A DNA stretch of 64,000 nucleotides from Asparagopsis taxiformis. Taxonomy: Eukaryota > Rhodophyta > Florideophyceae > Bonnemaisoniales > Bonnemaisoniaceae. The position numbers and the translations under genes are program-made. Of the stretch, positions 28,817 to 39,399 are shown one piece after another. Each line of letters begins with the position of its first letter. Within the stretch, counting starts at the first letter, position 1. The notes beneath the pieces are model-generated. The model saw only the letters and a list, made by a program, of their open reading frames with translations. It had not been told where the DNA came from and ran no database searches. The DNA lies in contig JALQPE010001682.1 of NCBI GenBank assembly GCA_030407315.1, positions 1 through 64,000 of the forward strand. The letters run 5' to 3'.

Positions 28817-31780
28817 TTACTCCACCTGCATCTCTTCCAAACTGGCACCCAGGGATTGACAAACCTTCACAACCCTTTCCACACCAAAGTCACTCCGTTT
28901 CATCAGTAGCTTCACCACAGTCCTCGCTTCAATGTCCGCAAGCGCCTTTGATTCAACGCATCTCCATAATCCATCGGCACTTTCTAGGAATAGCTGTCCA
29001 ATAGCAGCCAGGCATTCTACGACTGCTCCTGAAGCTGGATACTTTTGAAACACTTGTCGAATCGCTCGTCCGTCTGCTACAACCTGTAGCGCTCCAGCTG
29101 TAGAGAATGGCCCTTTGCATGAGCACCAGCAATTTAGAACAGCTTCTCTTGAAATCACACTCAGCTCCGAGATCACAAATTCTCTGTTGCCACCGTTGAC
29201 GTTACAGAGTACAGAGTGTAGTTGCTGCTCAACAAATGATGCTGCTGCAGTAAATGCTGCTGATGGTTCAATTTCTTGACTTTCAGACAATTCAATTCCA
29301 TCTCCTGTCTCTTCATCACCGCATATATTTCCGTTCACCATAATGTACGCAGCAGTTGCCGCAGGAGTAGTTAGCATACCAAACAGACGAGATCGCACAG
29401 ACTCAATTGCTGCCCTCACACCTGTCTGCGCTTCCGTGCCAAGGTCTGACAATCCACTCGTCAGCACTCCATGCAACAATTCTCGCGTTTCTCGAGGTAC
29501 CAGTTGTGCCAGCTCGGCATCGGATGTGAGCGAAGGACCACAAAGTTCTGAAATATGATCACTCAGTTCCAACGTTAACAGAAATTCATCAAGAACCTCG
29601 TTGGACTTTGCCAGCACTTCCACAGCTTCAACATATGTTGTCAGTGGTGAGGAACCGCTGGTCCAAAGCTCGGGGGTTTTGGCATCGCTTTCGCACACTG
29701 GCAATAAATGCGTCGCAGCTTGTAACGAGGTTTCTGCGTTGGCCAAGTAGGTCATGACCAATGAGTCCAGAATTTCTCGCATAACCATTCTACGATCAGC
29801 AGTAGTGCGTGGGTGCTTGACTGAGAATCCTGCGACAGACCCGTCTTCATCAGTTGAGAGCCGTTTACTCTGTCCTTGCGGAAGAGGTTTTGAGCGTGCG
29901 TGATTAGTTGAAGGCATTCCAGTAGTCATGACTTGAGGTGTATGTTCTTCCTGCGGCTCACGTGTTGTACCTTTGTCTTGGTTCGTTTCAAGCATTTCTT
30001 CAGCTACTGTCGTGCTTGATAGAACTGCAGCTGCTCGACAGAGAGCTTCGTAAGTGCTTTCAATTGCACTGCGAGTCATCTTTTCAAAGTTTGCCGAAAT
30101 TGGAGTATAGAACGTTCGGTAACGATGGTACACGTCTGCACTGCTCTTTTCTCTCGGCGCTAGCCGCGGTGCCTCAACCTCAATCCGCGTAATATCTGCG
30201 AAAGCTGCGGCTAACTGCTCATTAATCCATAATCTTTCTGAGCGTAAGTAACGTGACAGGTATTGGGTTGAAAACGATACATACGGATTTTCAGATGATC
30301 TGAAGATGGAGAGCACATCGTCAACACCAGGAATTCGACATAGATCAATAAATTCTCCCTGCAATTTGAACAGGGATCTGAAAATATCTGCGCAGGCAAC
30401 AAGGTATCTTCTTCTTTCCGCCGTGCTTTGACGTATGTTTTCACGCCATGATTCATTAGTACCCGAGAGGTGCATCATCTTGAAGCGTTCGAAAGTGGCG
30501 TTCGTATTAGCAGCGTCACCTGCACTGTCAATCTTTGCTTTTGCAGAAGCATCCGGGCGACCATTGTCATTCATGCTTATACTCGACTGAACATTTTCTT
30601 CGAGAGATACAAGTATACTTTCAAGAACAACAATAATCTTCTTCTCTGCCAATATTCTCAAAAGAGAAGCCAATGGTCTGGCGGGATTACGAAAAGACTC
30701 GCAAACCTTGGGAGTGACGCCTCTGATAGCGTTAACCGTTTCCCGACGCACGACACGAAAATGTTCTAAAGCTTCAATTGCGTCGACATCATCATGCTTG
30801 TCCTTCATCTTAGGAATGACAATACGCTCATCTTCATCAAAAGAAAAGAGATGAGATACGTACGACTCAATGAAGGAGTTTAAAATACCGAGTTGTTCTG
30901 CCGCTAATGAGCAATCTCTGATGACTTGAATATTGTCAGCCTGGACAGCTTCGATCATCCAGGTCTCTACGGATGTAGCCAGCTCACTTTCACAACGCGC
31001 CATTTCTTCACGTGCGACAGTCATATCTTCTGGAGAAAGTACAGCAGCTAGAGAACCATCCTCGATAAGGATACGGGCGTTTGAGAGCAACTTGCTGACG
31101 TGAACGGCGTCCAATTCCCCACTCTCTAGAGTGAGTAGGCACACTAGATCACGTGCGTCCTGTAATGTGGTGAGGGTAGTTGCAGCTGTTTGGAGAGCAA
31201 GAACATCATTCGTGAGGGCAGCTGAAGCATGGCGGCCTACATCGCCGAAGGTGGCGATATGGGATGAGACGGCATCGGCAGTACGCGCAAGTTGCTCACG
31301 CTTTTTCGCGGAGAGATGGAGAGCCTTTCGGAGGTCATCGCGAGCAATCTCTTCGTCTCTGCGAGAGATATCGCGCTTCTTACGGAGTGCCGATTCTACG
31401 GTATCGAGGGCAGCGAGAGCTGCGTCAGCATCGAAGGAGTCATCTAGTAACGGAAGGTGGGAGGGACGGGACGTGTTATCGGAACGATGTTTCAAAGCTC
31501 GCTGCAGGAAATGGTGAGCGCTAAAGGTTGGAGATGAGAGTTCTGGAGCGGCGAGCCATGAAGCGGGCTCGAATTGCGGATTTGGAGGTTGGCGAAATTG
31601 CGGAGGTTGGCGCGAGTAAACGGAAGGGAATGTAGGAGAAAAGGGTGTTGTGGTGTACTGCGGGTAGTTAGAATCACGTTGGGTGGGAGAAATGACGGAA
31701 TCATGTATTGACGGAGCCCGCGTTATACGAAAAGCATTAGGTTCTTCACCACTTGTTAGGTTTCGACGGCCACCCTTCAT
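28817..31780 (-). CDS. SEC10: Exocyst complex subunit Sec10-like (EXOC5)
   Basis: 987 residues from the ATG at 31780; the frame is open a little further upstream but only from a TTG. After a Pro/Ser-rich N-terminus (about 1-90) the protein is almost all helix. Near residues 110-190 it has F-D-A-D-A-A-L-A-A-L-D-T-V-E-S and A-L-R-K-K-R-D-I, then R-K-A-L-H-L-S-A-K-K-R-E-Q-L-A and D-V-G-R-H-A-S-A-A-L. This is the pattern of the Sec10 N-terminal coiled coil, followed by long CorEx-type helical bundles with an inserted acidic/Ser-rich loop around 595-645. Sec10 is part of the exocyst, which tethers secretory vesicles at the plasma membrane. Recognition rests on pattern, so the family call is good but not certain. 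It is divergent from the WDR75 gene with 354 bases between the starts. Confidence 0.62.
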   Translation of the reverse strand: MKGGRRNLTSGEEPNAFRITRAPSIHDSVISPTQRDSNYPQYTTTPFSPTFPSVYSRQPPQFRQPPNPQFEPASWLAAPELSSPTFSAHHFLQRALKHRSDNTSRPSHLPLLDDSFDADAALAALDTVESALRKKRDISRRDEEIARDDLRKALHLSAKKREQLARTADAVSSHIATFGDVGRHASAALTNDVLALQTAATTLTTLQDARDLVCLLTLESGELDAVHVSKLLSNARILIEDGSLAAVLSPEDMTVAREEMARCESELATSVETWMIEAVQADNIQVIRDCSLAAEQLGILNSFIESYVSHLFSFDEDERIVIPKMKDKHDDVDAIEALEHFRVVRRETVNAIRGVTPKVCESFRNPARPLASLLRILAEKKIIVVLESILVSLEENVQSSISMNDNGRPDASAKAKIDSAGDAANTNATFERFKMMHLSGTNESWRENIRQSTAERRRYLVACADIFRSLFKLQGEFIDLCRIPGVDDVLSIFRSSENPYVSFSTQYLSRYLRSERLWINEQLAAAFADITRIEVEAPRLAPREKSSADVYHRYRTFYTPISANFEKMTRSAIESTYEALCRAAAVLSSTTVAEEMLETNQDKGTTREPQEEHTPQVMTTGMPSTNHARSKPLPQGQSKRLSTDEDGSVAGFSVKHPRTTADRRMVMREILDSLVMTYLANAETSLQAATHLLPVCESDAKTPELWTSGSSPLTTYVEAVEVLAKSNEVLDEFLLTLELSDHISELCGPSLTSDAELAQLVPRETRELLHGVLTSGLSDLGTEAQTGVRAAIESVRSRLFGMLTTPAATAAYIMVNGNICGDEETGDGIELSESQEIEPSAAFTAAASFVEQQLHSVLCNVNGGNREFVISELSVISREAVLNCWCSCKGPFSTAGALQVVADGRAIRQVFQKYPASGAVVECLAAIGQLFLESADGLWRCVESKALADIEARTVVKLLMKRSDFGVERVVKVCQSLGASLEEMQVE

Positions 31781-32134
31781 AGTTTGTAGAAGTTTCTGTG
31801 ATGGTTTGAAGATGAAAGCATGTTTGTTCAACTTTGCGAGTATCTACGGCAAGCGCTTAGAAAGTGTAAACATCAACATGGTCAGTTGCGAAACCCTTGT
31901 GGCGTCAATGTTGCGATGGAATATTATTGGCTGTCAGAATTTATCATATCATTTCCGACAGCTTATGAGGAAGTGACACCTGTCTATGTATTGCATTGAG
32001 AACTTCGTACAACTTGGTGCTTTGTCCCGTGTGGGGTTCGGAGTTCATGCCCTACGCCGCCGCCGATGCGCAGAGAACACCTTTTTTCGACCATCGTCCA
32101 CTTCAATCTCTGCAAACTCGGACGCTACTAGAGA
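31781..32134. promoter_or_regulatory. Bidirectional promoter region, Sec10/WDR75
   Basis: 354 bases between two divergent start codons, so both promoters must lie here. It includes an attattggctgtcag stretch with a CCAAT-box-like core (attgg) near 31922. No other element could be assigned. Confidence 0.5.
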
Positions 32135-35047
32135 ATGACCTCAACCCATATCGGAGGAATCATTGCCGCGACCCCCGCCGCATGGGTGTCGTCGCAGCAG
32201 CACATCGTAGTGCCATTCGGCCGCATCCTCCGCGTATTCCGCTACAATGACGGCAGCCTTCAAACAGCGACAACTCTACGCGGCCATTCCGCAGCAGTAG
32301 TAGCTGTCGTGCAGGCTGGTACTATGCGCATAGCGTCCGCATCCTTAGATGGAACTGTGCGTATATGGGATGCCGATGAAGGCACCTGTCTTCGTACTAT
32401 CGATCTCGGCCAGCCTCTTTCCGATATGTCCTCCATTCACCCTGATCGTCTTGTATGTGTTGGATCTCGAAGTGTCGTTCTTCTTTCACTCGCTTTTATG
32501 GACAGTGCCGTGGATGTCACCAAACAAAAAATTCGAACAGCGTTGTTTTCCAATATGCCAATCGTTTCGACGTCTCCAAGAATTGCCGCTTCTTCCGCTG
32601 GTGAAATTGTCGCGATGATCGACGCTAATATCCTCCACATAACTACAATCTCCGAAAACCCGCCCCCTATCGCTAGAGCCATTTTTCCGTTTCATCTTTC
32701 CGCAGTTGCAGTTAGCCGCGATGCTGCTTTGCTTGCATTGGCTGATCACAGCGGGAGAATTTATGTCGTGTCCAACCCTACGCACCATTTTGCTAATCGC
32801 CAAGGCAATGGCAGGATTAATCTGTCTATGTCAGATCTCAGCCCTTCAACCTTGCATTGGCATGCGTCTGCTGTACATGCACTCGCATTTTCGGAGGATA
32901 ACGACCTCTTACTCTCTGGCGGAAATGAGGCGGTTCTTGTGTCTTGGAATATGACACACTCTCTCTTGGGTTCGCGTACTTTCCTTCCGCGCCTCTGTGC
33001 CCCTATTCTCGGTATATCGTTTTCACCAGACCAGTTGATGTATACACTTACCCATTCTGATAATTCGGTTCGTCTTATCAATCAGGGCACCGGCGTTTTA
33101 GCTGCCACAGTTCGCGGAATCTCAACTCCAATTCCAACTGCACGTATTCTGGATCCACTGACCCATATGACAGCAACAACAGTGCCAGAGTACATTCGCC
33201 ATTTTCGCGTATCCACTGAACCTGGCTGCAATGGGAACATACTGGTCACTGGCAATGGGGGAGATGCCCAAGTTTTCAATGTATACAAAGGTCAACATGT
33301 TGGGGATCTTCCAATTCTACTGCGAAACATGGTCTTCGAGGCACAAAAATCCACCCGGAGCAATAATACCCAACCAGCTAATGTCAGTCACGTAAGAATA
33401 CATCCCTCTCGTAAATTCATGGCATCTGTGGATTTCCAGGCCTTCCGGACTACTTCTTCAAAACAATTTGGGATAGAGCGGTTTATAACAACGCTCCGTA
33501 TCTGGGAGCGCGAGAACCTAGAGGACGAGTTCTCACAAGTTTCTGTGGAACCTCAGCCCCATGGCTTTGAAGGTAAAGTGTCTTGCATGTGTTTCCATCC
33601 GTTCCTACCAATTTTGGCAACGGCCTCTCGAAAGGGAACGTTCAAGCTCTGGAGAGCTACGGTGTCTGAAAAGACTGGAGCGCGTTCCTGGAGATGTGAA
33701 GCAGAACTAGGACACAAGCGTTTATCGTGCAATGCACTTTCGTTTTCACCGGACGGTTCTATTCTTGCCGTCGCTGCAGAAAACATTTTGACATTGTGGC
33801 ATGTAGCCAATCTCCACAAGGAGAATATCGATTCGAATTCACGTGATTACGACGGCTTTCTCGGTCGGCCAAATGAAGTATCTGCGGCCTCATTGCGAGT
33901 GAGCCTCCTGCATACTCTTGTTCATCCCCCACTTGAAGAAAGTATCCAAGCTGTTTCATTTGCCTCAAGCAGAATGCCTTTGGTTATCGCTGCAACCGAT
34001 TCAGGAGTCTATGTCTGGCATACCCTAACTCAAGGGATATGGTGGTCCTCGCGAGTTCGAATGAAAGCCCGACTCATGGTAACAGATGAACATACGGATC
34101 AATTTGCTATCACAGTAGAAGTACCCGCGCTTGATATGGACATTGAACAGGGAGGAAAGGATATCGAGAGTGATAAGCAATGTGAGGATATTGACCTGGA
34201 AACAAAGGGAAATCAGGACAATGATATGGGGGTCGAGAGTGAGTCAATGAAGGGCGCAAATGGCTTGAAAGTCGGAAGGAATAGTACACCTGTGAGACGT
34301 CGTTCGAAGCCGAGGATATCCACAGGTACAAGGAAAACTCCAAAGCCTTCCTTGAGCAGAAAGCAATCAGTCGATACAGCAATCGCCGTTTTTAATGCGG
34401 CTTCTCCCATTCCCACTGTTGTGGCTAGACTACCAGCCGGTGTGACTGTTGCTGCAATGGCTTTTGTTCCAACTCCCGGTAGCGCGGAGGGAACCCCCTC
34501 ACCCCTTGTGTGCATTGATTCAAATATGGAAGTCAGCTTCTACAGTACTGGACAGAGTTCAGAAACATTGTCTTGCCTGACTGGTGAAACAGAAGTTGAA
34601 GCACTGAATTCTATCCAGTCGAATGATGACAATCTGGCAAGATTATTGGGAGCATCATGGGATCGCCAAGCAAAAACTTCAAGCACTATATCAGATGGCG
34701 ATGAACAGGAAGATGATAGGAGCGATCATTTGGAAATGGAATCGTCACTGATGTCGCAGGCATTTTCGAAAGTTTTCGATGGACCGGTTCACATCCAGGC
34801 TCCAGTATCCTCAATAGCACTTGATTTTGTTCGCGAGCTGCTGCCTAGTGCTTCATCTGCAGAGCAAAGCGAAGATGCAGAGCAGACGGGATCTCTGGGT
34901 ACAACTGAAGAGGACAAGCCAAAAGGTTTAGATCTCAGTAATGCCCCCGTACAAGCTCCTAGATTAGCACGGGATCCACGAGTAGAGAGAGAATACCGAG
35001 CCTGTAGTGAGCTTTGTGCAAAACTTGTTGAACCTTACCTAACGTGA
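32135..35047 (+). CDS. WDR75: WDR75/Utp17 (NAN1) WD-repeat ribosome biogenesis protein
   Basis: 970 residues from an ATG. WD repeats run from the N-terminus: L-R-G-H-S-A-A-V-V-A-V near 50 with S-L-D-G-T-V-R-I-W-D, then L-H-W-H-A-S-A-V-H-A-L-A-F, L-L-L-S-G-G-N-E-A-V-L-V-S-W, F-L-P-R-L-x-A-P-I, T-H-S-D-N-S-V-R-L-I, and a second propeller half with T-A-S-R-K-G-T-F-K-L-W and S-F-S-P-D-G-S-I-L-A-V. The block L-H-W-H...L-L-S-G-G...F-L-P-R-L...S-H-S-D-N is diagnostic of WDR75/Utp17. The protein belongs to the t-UTP/UtpA group that joins the SSU processome and couples rDNA transcription to 18S pre-rRNA processing in the nucleolus. The C-terminal third is acidic with a basic K/R patch (R-R-R-S-K-P-R). 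No intron. Confidence 0.9.
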   Translation: MTSTHIGGIIAATPAAWVSSQQHIVVPFGRILRVFRYNDGSLQTATTLRGHSAAVVAVVQAGTMRIASASLDGTVRIWDADEGTCLRTIDLGQPLSDMSSIHPDRLVCVGSRSVVLLSLAFMDSAVDVTKQKIRTALFSNMPIVSTSPRIAASSAGEIVAMIDANILHITTISENPPPIARAIFPFHLSAVAVSRDAALLALADHSGRIYVVSNPTHHFANRQGNGRINLSMSDLSPSTLHWHASAVHALAFSEDNDLLLSGGNEAVLVSWNMTHSLLGSRTFLPRLCAPILGISFSPDQLMYTLTHSDNSVRLINQGTGVLAATVRGISTPIPTARILDPLTHMTATTVPEYIRHFRVSTEPGCNGNILVTGNGGDAQVFNVYKGQHVGDLPILLRNMVFEAQKSTRSNNTQPANVSHVRIHPSRKFMASVDFQAFRTTSSKQFGIERFITTLRIWERENLEDEFSQVSVEPQPHGFEGKVSCMCFHPFLPILATASRKGTFKLWRATVSEKTGARSWRCEAELGHKRLSCNALSFSPDGSILAVAAENILTLWHVANLHKENIDSNSRDYDGFLGRPNEVSAASLRVSLLHTLVHPPLEESIQAVSFASSRMPLVIAATDSGVYVWHTLTQGIWWSSRVRMKARLMVTDEHTDQFAITVEVPALDMDIEQGGKDIESDKQCEDIDLETKGNQDNDMGVESESMKGANGLKVGRNSTPVRRRSKPRISTGTRKTPKPSLSRKQSVDTAIAVFNAASPIPTVVARLPAGVTVAAMAFVPTPGSAEGTPSPLVCIDSNMEVSFYSTGQSSETLSCLTGETEVEALNSIQSNDDNLARLLGASWDRQAKTSSTISDGDEQEDDRSDHLEMESSLMSQAFSKVFDGPVHIQAPVSSIALDFVRELLPSASSAEQSEDAEQTGSLGTTEEDKPKGLDLSNAPVQAPRLARDPRVEREYRACSELCAKLVEPYLT

Positions 35048-35352
35048 ACGCGATGCGATCTGTAAATGGAATGTATATATCGGTTCTCGAGCAGTTGTTG
35101 CAAGACCAAGAGTGAATAACATGGTGGTAAAGACATAAGTGTCGAAGACTTTATGCATTTGGCACATTTAGAACTTTGGTGCCAGCAACATGTGTTATGC
35201 TACTCTACGATATGTAATAGCGGAGACATATTAATCTGGACGCATCACTTGCAGAAAGGGTGCCATGTTGCGTCGCGATCTCAACGACTGTGTTCTCATA
35301 TCAAGTGCACATCACGCCATAGGTGTTCACAATTTCTGCAAGGGACATGACA
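35048..35352. other. Tail-to-tail spacer
   Basis: 3' flank of WDR75 and of the convergent BUB2-like gene. No gene seen. Confidence 0.5.
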
Positions 35353-36459
35353 CTATGATGGAGATTTGTATTCGTCTTGTGATTGCTGGAAGGAACTACT
35401 CCTTCCTAACCGATCTTTCCGTGAGCCTAGGCGCCTTTTGTCAGGAAACTTTGACACATCCTTTAGATTCATTTCGACAGTTTCCAAGTCGACATTGTCA
35501 AACGGGTCTTGGTAGTTAGAGGGGTCTGAGTCATCTCTCGATGATAGAGTAGATGGGTGGTTCGCATGAGCTAGCAGCTCGCTGTACAAGTCTGGATCTA
35601 GCTGGTTTGTCAAGGGAACCGCTCTAGCAAGAACAGTTTCGGCATCTAGACCTAGGCCTTGCTCCATTTCACGAGTAGTGAGCGGCGCAGCGGCGGTCTT
35701 CTTTGCAGTTTCCAGAATATTGGGGCCGGAAATAAGCAGTCTTGCAAGAGTGAATAGTATGTGCATGTGAATACCGAATGCCAAGAGAATATCCCATAGA
35801 CGAACGGTATCTGACATTGGTTGAACGCACGCTCCTAGTGAGGAAATGGAGGAAAAGGCATAGAGCTCCGACTTGAGGCCGTGGTTTGCCAGGACTTTGT
35901 GCAGATCTGGCTCCGTGGCACTCAAACACTTATCGAGCAAAGCACAGCCTTCATGAGCGGCCGAGTAGCGTTTCACGTAGAGTGGCACTTTCTGCTGCAG
36001 AAAAATGCGAAAGCAATGAAAGGCGTCCGGCTCCGGCATGACGTAGAGGAACGGGGCGGCCAGTAGACTCATGCTTTGGGCATAGACGCCTCTCTTATTT
36101 CCGCAAGCGCGCACATAGGCGTTCAACAGGCGTATGATCTTCTCGTTTGGCACGCGAGCGATAAAGTCTTCACTGTTGGAAAAGGTGCGTCGAGCGTCCT
36201 CGCGTACGCGCGAATCATCGGACGAAGGACCCTGCTGCACAAAGGTGGCGTACTCGTCCACTTCGACGATGCCGACACCGAGGAGCGCCTTCCACACTAG
36301 GCCGCGTAGGGAGCATCGACCAAATTCTGCAGTACTGAGCGCGTTGGCATCGTGCGGCAAACCCTCCAGTAGCAGCAAGCGACACAGCGCGTCGCGACTT
36401 GTGTTGGTACTGAGAGCGATGCGATATCGCTCACGCAGCGCTGCATCACTAGAGCCCAT
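35353..36459 (-). CDS. BUB2: BUB2/Cdc16-type TBC-domain Rab/Ras-like GAP
   Basis: 368 residues from an ATG. A TBC domain covers about 45-260: L-R-G-L-V-W-K-A-L-L-G-V, V-R-E-D-A-R-R-T-F (TBC arginine-finger region, here R-E-D-A-R-R-T), L-N-A-Y-V-R-A-C, R-G-V-Y-A-Q-S-M-S-L-L-A-A-P-F-L-Y-V-M (glutamine-finger Y-x-Q), P-E-P-D-A-F-H-C-F, P-L-Y-V-K, L-x-S-E-L-Y-A-F, and L-W-D-I-L-L-A-F-G-I-H-M. This set matches the Bub2/Cdc16 branch of TBC proteins. In yeasts Bub2 with Bfa1 is a GAP for the Tem1-type GTPase in mitotic exit or septation control. The C-terminal 60 residues are acidic and Ser-rich, with possible phosphorylation sites. Confidence 0.85.
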   Translation of the reverse strand: MGSSDAALRERYRIALSTNTSRDALCRLLLLEGLPHDANALSTAEFGRCSLRGLVWKALLGVGIVEVDEYATFVQQGPSSDDSRVREDARRTFSNSEDFIARVPNEKIIRLLNAYVRACGNKRGVYAQSMSLLAAPFLYVMPEPDAFHCFRIFLQQKVPLYVKRYSAAHEGCALLDKCLSATEPDLHKVLANHGLKSELYAFSSISSLGACVQPMSDTVRLWDILLAFGIHMHILFTLARLLISGPNILETAKKTAAAPLTTREMEQGLGLDAETVLARAVPLTNQLDPDLYSELLAHANHPSTLSSRDDSDPSNYQDPFDNVDLETVEMNLKDVSKFPDKRRLGSRKDRLGRSSSFQQSQDEYKSPS

Positions 36460-36704
36460 GCTGGGCTTGGCAGTAAATTAGAACATTGCGCTCAGAAGAT
36501 GATAGGCGCGTTTTGACATCGAGCGCATTGCGCGTGGCGGCGCAGGACAGCACTGCGAATAGGCTGCGATCGAGTCATTGGTGGCACGTACCGTTCCATT
36601 TTGACATTTTATTTCTCTGCTCATTTCAATTTTCTCAACTCCATCCGCATCGTGCGCGACGCAACGCGACGCGACGCAACGCCTCTGCTATTTCTACTCT
36701 GACT
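36460..36704. other. Short spacer between kelch gene end and BUB2 start
   Basis: 245 bases with the BUB2 promoter. It contains a run of gcgacgcaac-type short repeats near 36655-36682. No gene. Confidence 0.5.
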
Positions 36705-38676
36705 TCATCGACGACTTCGTCCACGCTTTTGCGCAATCTGTGCTTTCGCAAATTCCTTCTCCAATTCCGCCTCTCGTGCTAGTTCAGCTTCCAATTCTTC
36801 TAATTCTTTCAGGCTTGGCTTGATTTCCCAATACCGCTTGAACGCCCATTCAAATGCAATCCTTCTAAGCGTCTTTCCCCCTTCGCCAAGAGCCTCGTGA
36901 ACCTCTCCCATCCAGTACGGTCGAGTTCGTTCGAAAAAGTCTTTTAGCGATTCGTTCACCAACGGAGTAAAGTGGTCCGTCTCCGGCTGCAAAACTCTCT
37001 CCTGTAAACGTCTACGACGCCCGCCCCGACGACGTTTTCTGTCCTCAGCTTCCTCCTCCTCTTCGCTTTCTTCAACCTCTTCTTCCTCCTCCTCCTCTTC
37101 TTCCTCCTCTTCATCATCAGACGCTACCCACTCCGCGCATTCTGCACTCATTTCCTTCAACATATGAAACTCCTCAAGCTTGTTCAGGTCAATAGACCAG
37201 ATATCATCCAGTGTGATTTCCTGATCACTTTTTTCTACGACGCCACCAACAATGTACATAACATTCCGTTGAATTACTGTCATTGCATTGAATCGGCCAC
37301 AAGGAAGACATTCCTTTTCAGACATCAACTCAGCTTCTAATTCTGCTGTATCAATCTCAGTCTCATCGTCGTCCTCTTCCATATCATTATCAGCTTTTTG
37401 CACTGTCTGCACAACCTCCTCTTCCCCTTCTGCATCATTTTCTTTGTCCTTCTTTCTGCGACGACGTCCCTTCTTGCCTTTCTTCTTACGGAGAGTCATA
37501 GGGAACCATTTCTTGCGTTCAAGGTTGAGTGCAAACATATCGTTATAGAATACAGACTCCAAATCCTCTTCTGTTTCGTCATCTTCAACACCACCAAACA
37601 ATACAGCATTATTCTTATGCAGTACCATAGAAAACCCAGCGCGTCGCGAAGGCCCGTAGCCAGTTCTCTTAACTTTCTGCCATTTCATTGTTTGGGCAGA
37701 GAGTTTATAGGAATCCTGGAGGACCACTCCACGGGCAACCATTGCTTCTTCAATGGCACTGCCGCCCTTCTTCTTACCCTTGTGAGTAACATTCTTTGCC
37801 TTGGCAGCAGCTTCACGACAATAGCCACCATATAAGTAGATATCAGGTCCAGTGACTACCCACTGGAAACCGGAACGTGGCGACGGCACAATATCAATAG
37901 CAGAAGTTTCTACCTTTGTCCACTTGAGATCATCCAAAGATAGGTCAACGTAGTACATATCGTTGAGATACTTATTTTCGAATCCATTGTCATAGAAACC
38001 ACCAAAGACAATAAGCTTGTTCTCTGCTACGCACATGCGATGGCCTGATCTGGCAGAAGGACCACCGCGAATTTCAATGCGTTCCCAGCCCATGTCGTTG
38101 AGATCCAATCGCCAAAGATCACGGTAATGTCTGTACTGACTGAGACTAGGGTTACTGAATTCACCGCCGAATATGTACATGAATTCACGATGAAGGGCGG
38201 CAGCGTGAGAACTTCGAGGTGGAGGTCTATTAGGAGAGTCGTATCGCGTCCAAGAATTCTTTTCCACATTGTAGGTATACAACTCACTGAAGAAAGCGGC
38301 ACGGTCCCCTGTGTATCGCTCCCCGCCGAACTGGATGAGCTCGGACTCATTGATAGGATTTGCGACAAGCGTAAAAGCAGCGCGGGGAGACGGAGGATCA
38401 ACATTTGGTATTTCAGCTATGGCCACTGCTTCTGCTTCTTTGGCCAGGATCTCAGCTAAAATTGCTTCCACATCCTAAACAAAACGGAGACAAATATGTA
38501 AAGGAGTTGCAAGTTAGATTAGAATTGCCATGAGAAGGGACATGGAGGTGAAGCAGTCAGCGTACTTCTCCATCTGCAGCACGGGCCTTTTTGTCAGCCT
38601 TTTCTGCCTTCTTTGCAGCCTTTGCCTCTGTTTTGGCTTTACCGAGCCCCTTCTTCTTCTTGTCCTTCTTTCCCAT
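36705..38676 (-). CDS. KLHDC4: KLHDC4-like kelch protein, two exons
   Basis: Exon 1 runs 38676-38566 from the ATG of M-G-K-K-D-K-K-K-K-G-L and ends A-D-G-E. A 91-nt intron (gtacgc...tttgtttag, 38565-38475) is followed in phase 0 by D-V-E-A-I-L-A-E-I, exon 2 ending at 36705; total 626 residues. The Lys/Ala-rich N-terminus followed by kelch repeats is the KLHDC4/Kel3 layout. Repeats are visible as E-L-I-Q-F-G-G-E, M-Y-I-F-G-G-E-F, L-I-V-F-G-G-F-Y, I-Y-L-Y-G-G-Y and A-V-L-F-G-G-V, making a six-bladed propeller at about 55-360. A basic K-K-G-K-K-G-R-R-R-R cluster and a long Glu tract (near 495) come after it, and the C-terminal Kelch-assoc region has P-Y-W-M-G-E-V. Molecular function in this group is poorly defined. 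Confidence 0.88.
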
Positions 38677-38883
38677 GTCGAACCAAACAACTCGAATGAA
38701 ATAAAAAAAACCAGGCGTAGATGCAGGAGTGACTGAAAACAGAAAAGTACGGCTCGGACTGTCGCGCCGTGTCACAATGCAGAAGTAGATACCGAATTAA
38801 GTCGAAATTTGCGTATTTTATTTGGACCATCCTGAGATTATTGATGCCAAAGTCATTCTCGCTGCCTTTGCGTCTCCGGAGTC

Positions 38884-39228
38884 ATGACTTCGCCACTCAC
38901 AACCCATGTGCTAGACACTTCATCAGGTTCACCGGCATCTGGTATCAACTTGGTATTATATCGAGAGGAATCTGACGGCTCGCAAACTATTCTGCGAAAC
39001 GCTACATGCGATCGTGATGGAAGAGTGAAGGATCTCATCACAAAGCAGCATTGGGTTACTGGTACATATCGCATTCGTTTTATGGCGGAAGAATATTTTC
39101 AAGCACAACAGAAACAATGCTTCTACCCTTACTGTGATATCACATTCAAAGTCGTTGAGACTTCTAGCCATTATCACGTTCCGTTATTGCTCAGCCCGTT
39201 CGGCTTCACGACTTACCGCGGTAGCTAA
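38884..39228 (+). CDS. 5-hydroxyisourate hydrolase (transthyretin-like)
   Basis: 114 residues, the usual length. T-T-H-V-L-D-T-S-S-G-S-P-A-S-G-I at the N-terminus carries the conserved His. R-D-G-R-V sits mid-protein, then G-T-Y-R-I-R-F, F-Y-P, H-Y-H-V-P-L-L-L-S-P-F-G-F-T-T-Y-R-G-S. The C-terminal Y-R-G-S tetrapeptide and the H-V-P-L-L-L-S-P motif identify HIU hydrolase and separate it from vertebrate transthyretin. It hydrolyses 5-hydroxyisourate to OHCU in urate degradation. I see no PTS1 at the C-terminus (it must end Y-R-G-S) and no clear PTS2, so a cytosolic place is possible. Confidence 0.93.
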   Translation: MTSPLTTHVLDTSSGSPASGINLVLYREESDGSQTILRNATCDRDGRVKDLITKQHWVTGTYRIRFMAEEYFQAQQKQCFYPYCDITFKVVETSSHYHVPLLLSPFGFTTYRGS

Positions 39229-39399
39229 AGCGACCGATTGTTTACCATATGTGCAATGAAATCAAATTGGATAAACTGTACAAGTGTTGTATACATTTCT
39301 CGATCCGGCTGCTTTGAGCTTCAAACCATGTACTTTCCATGTCTCGTCGTGTCTACATCTGTTCCAAAGTGTGCGTCGGGTAAAACTTTGTGTTATTCA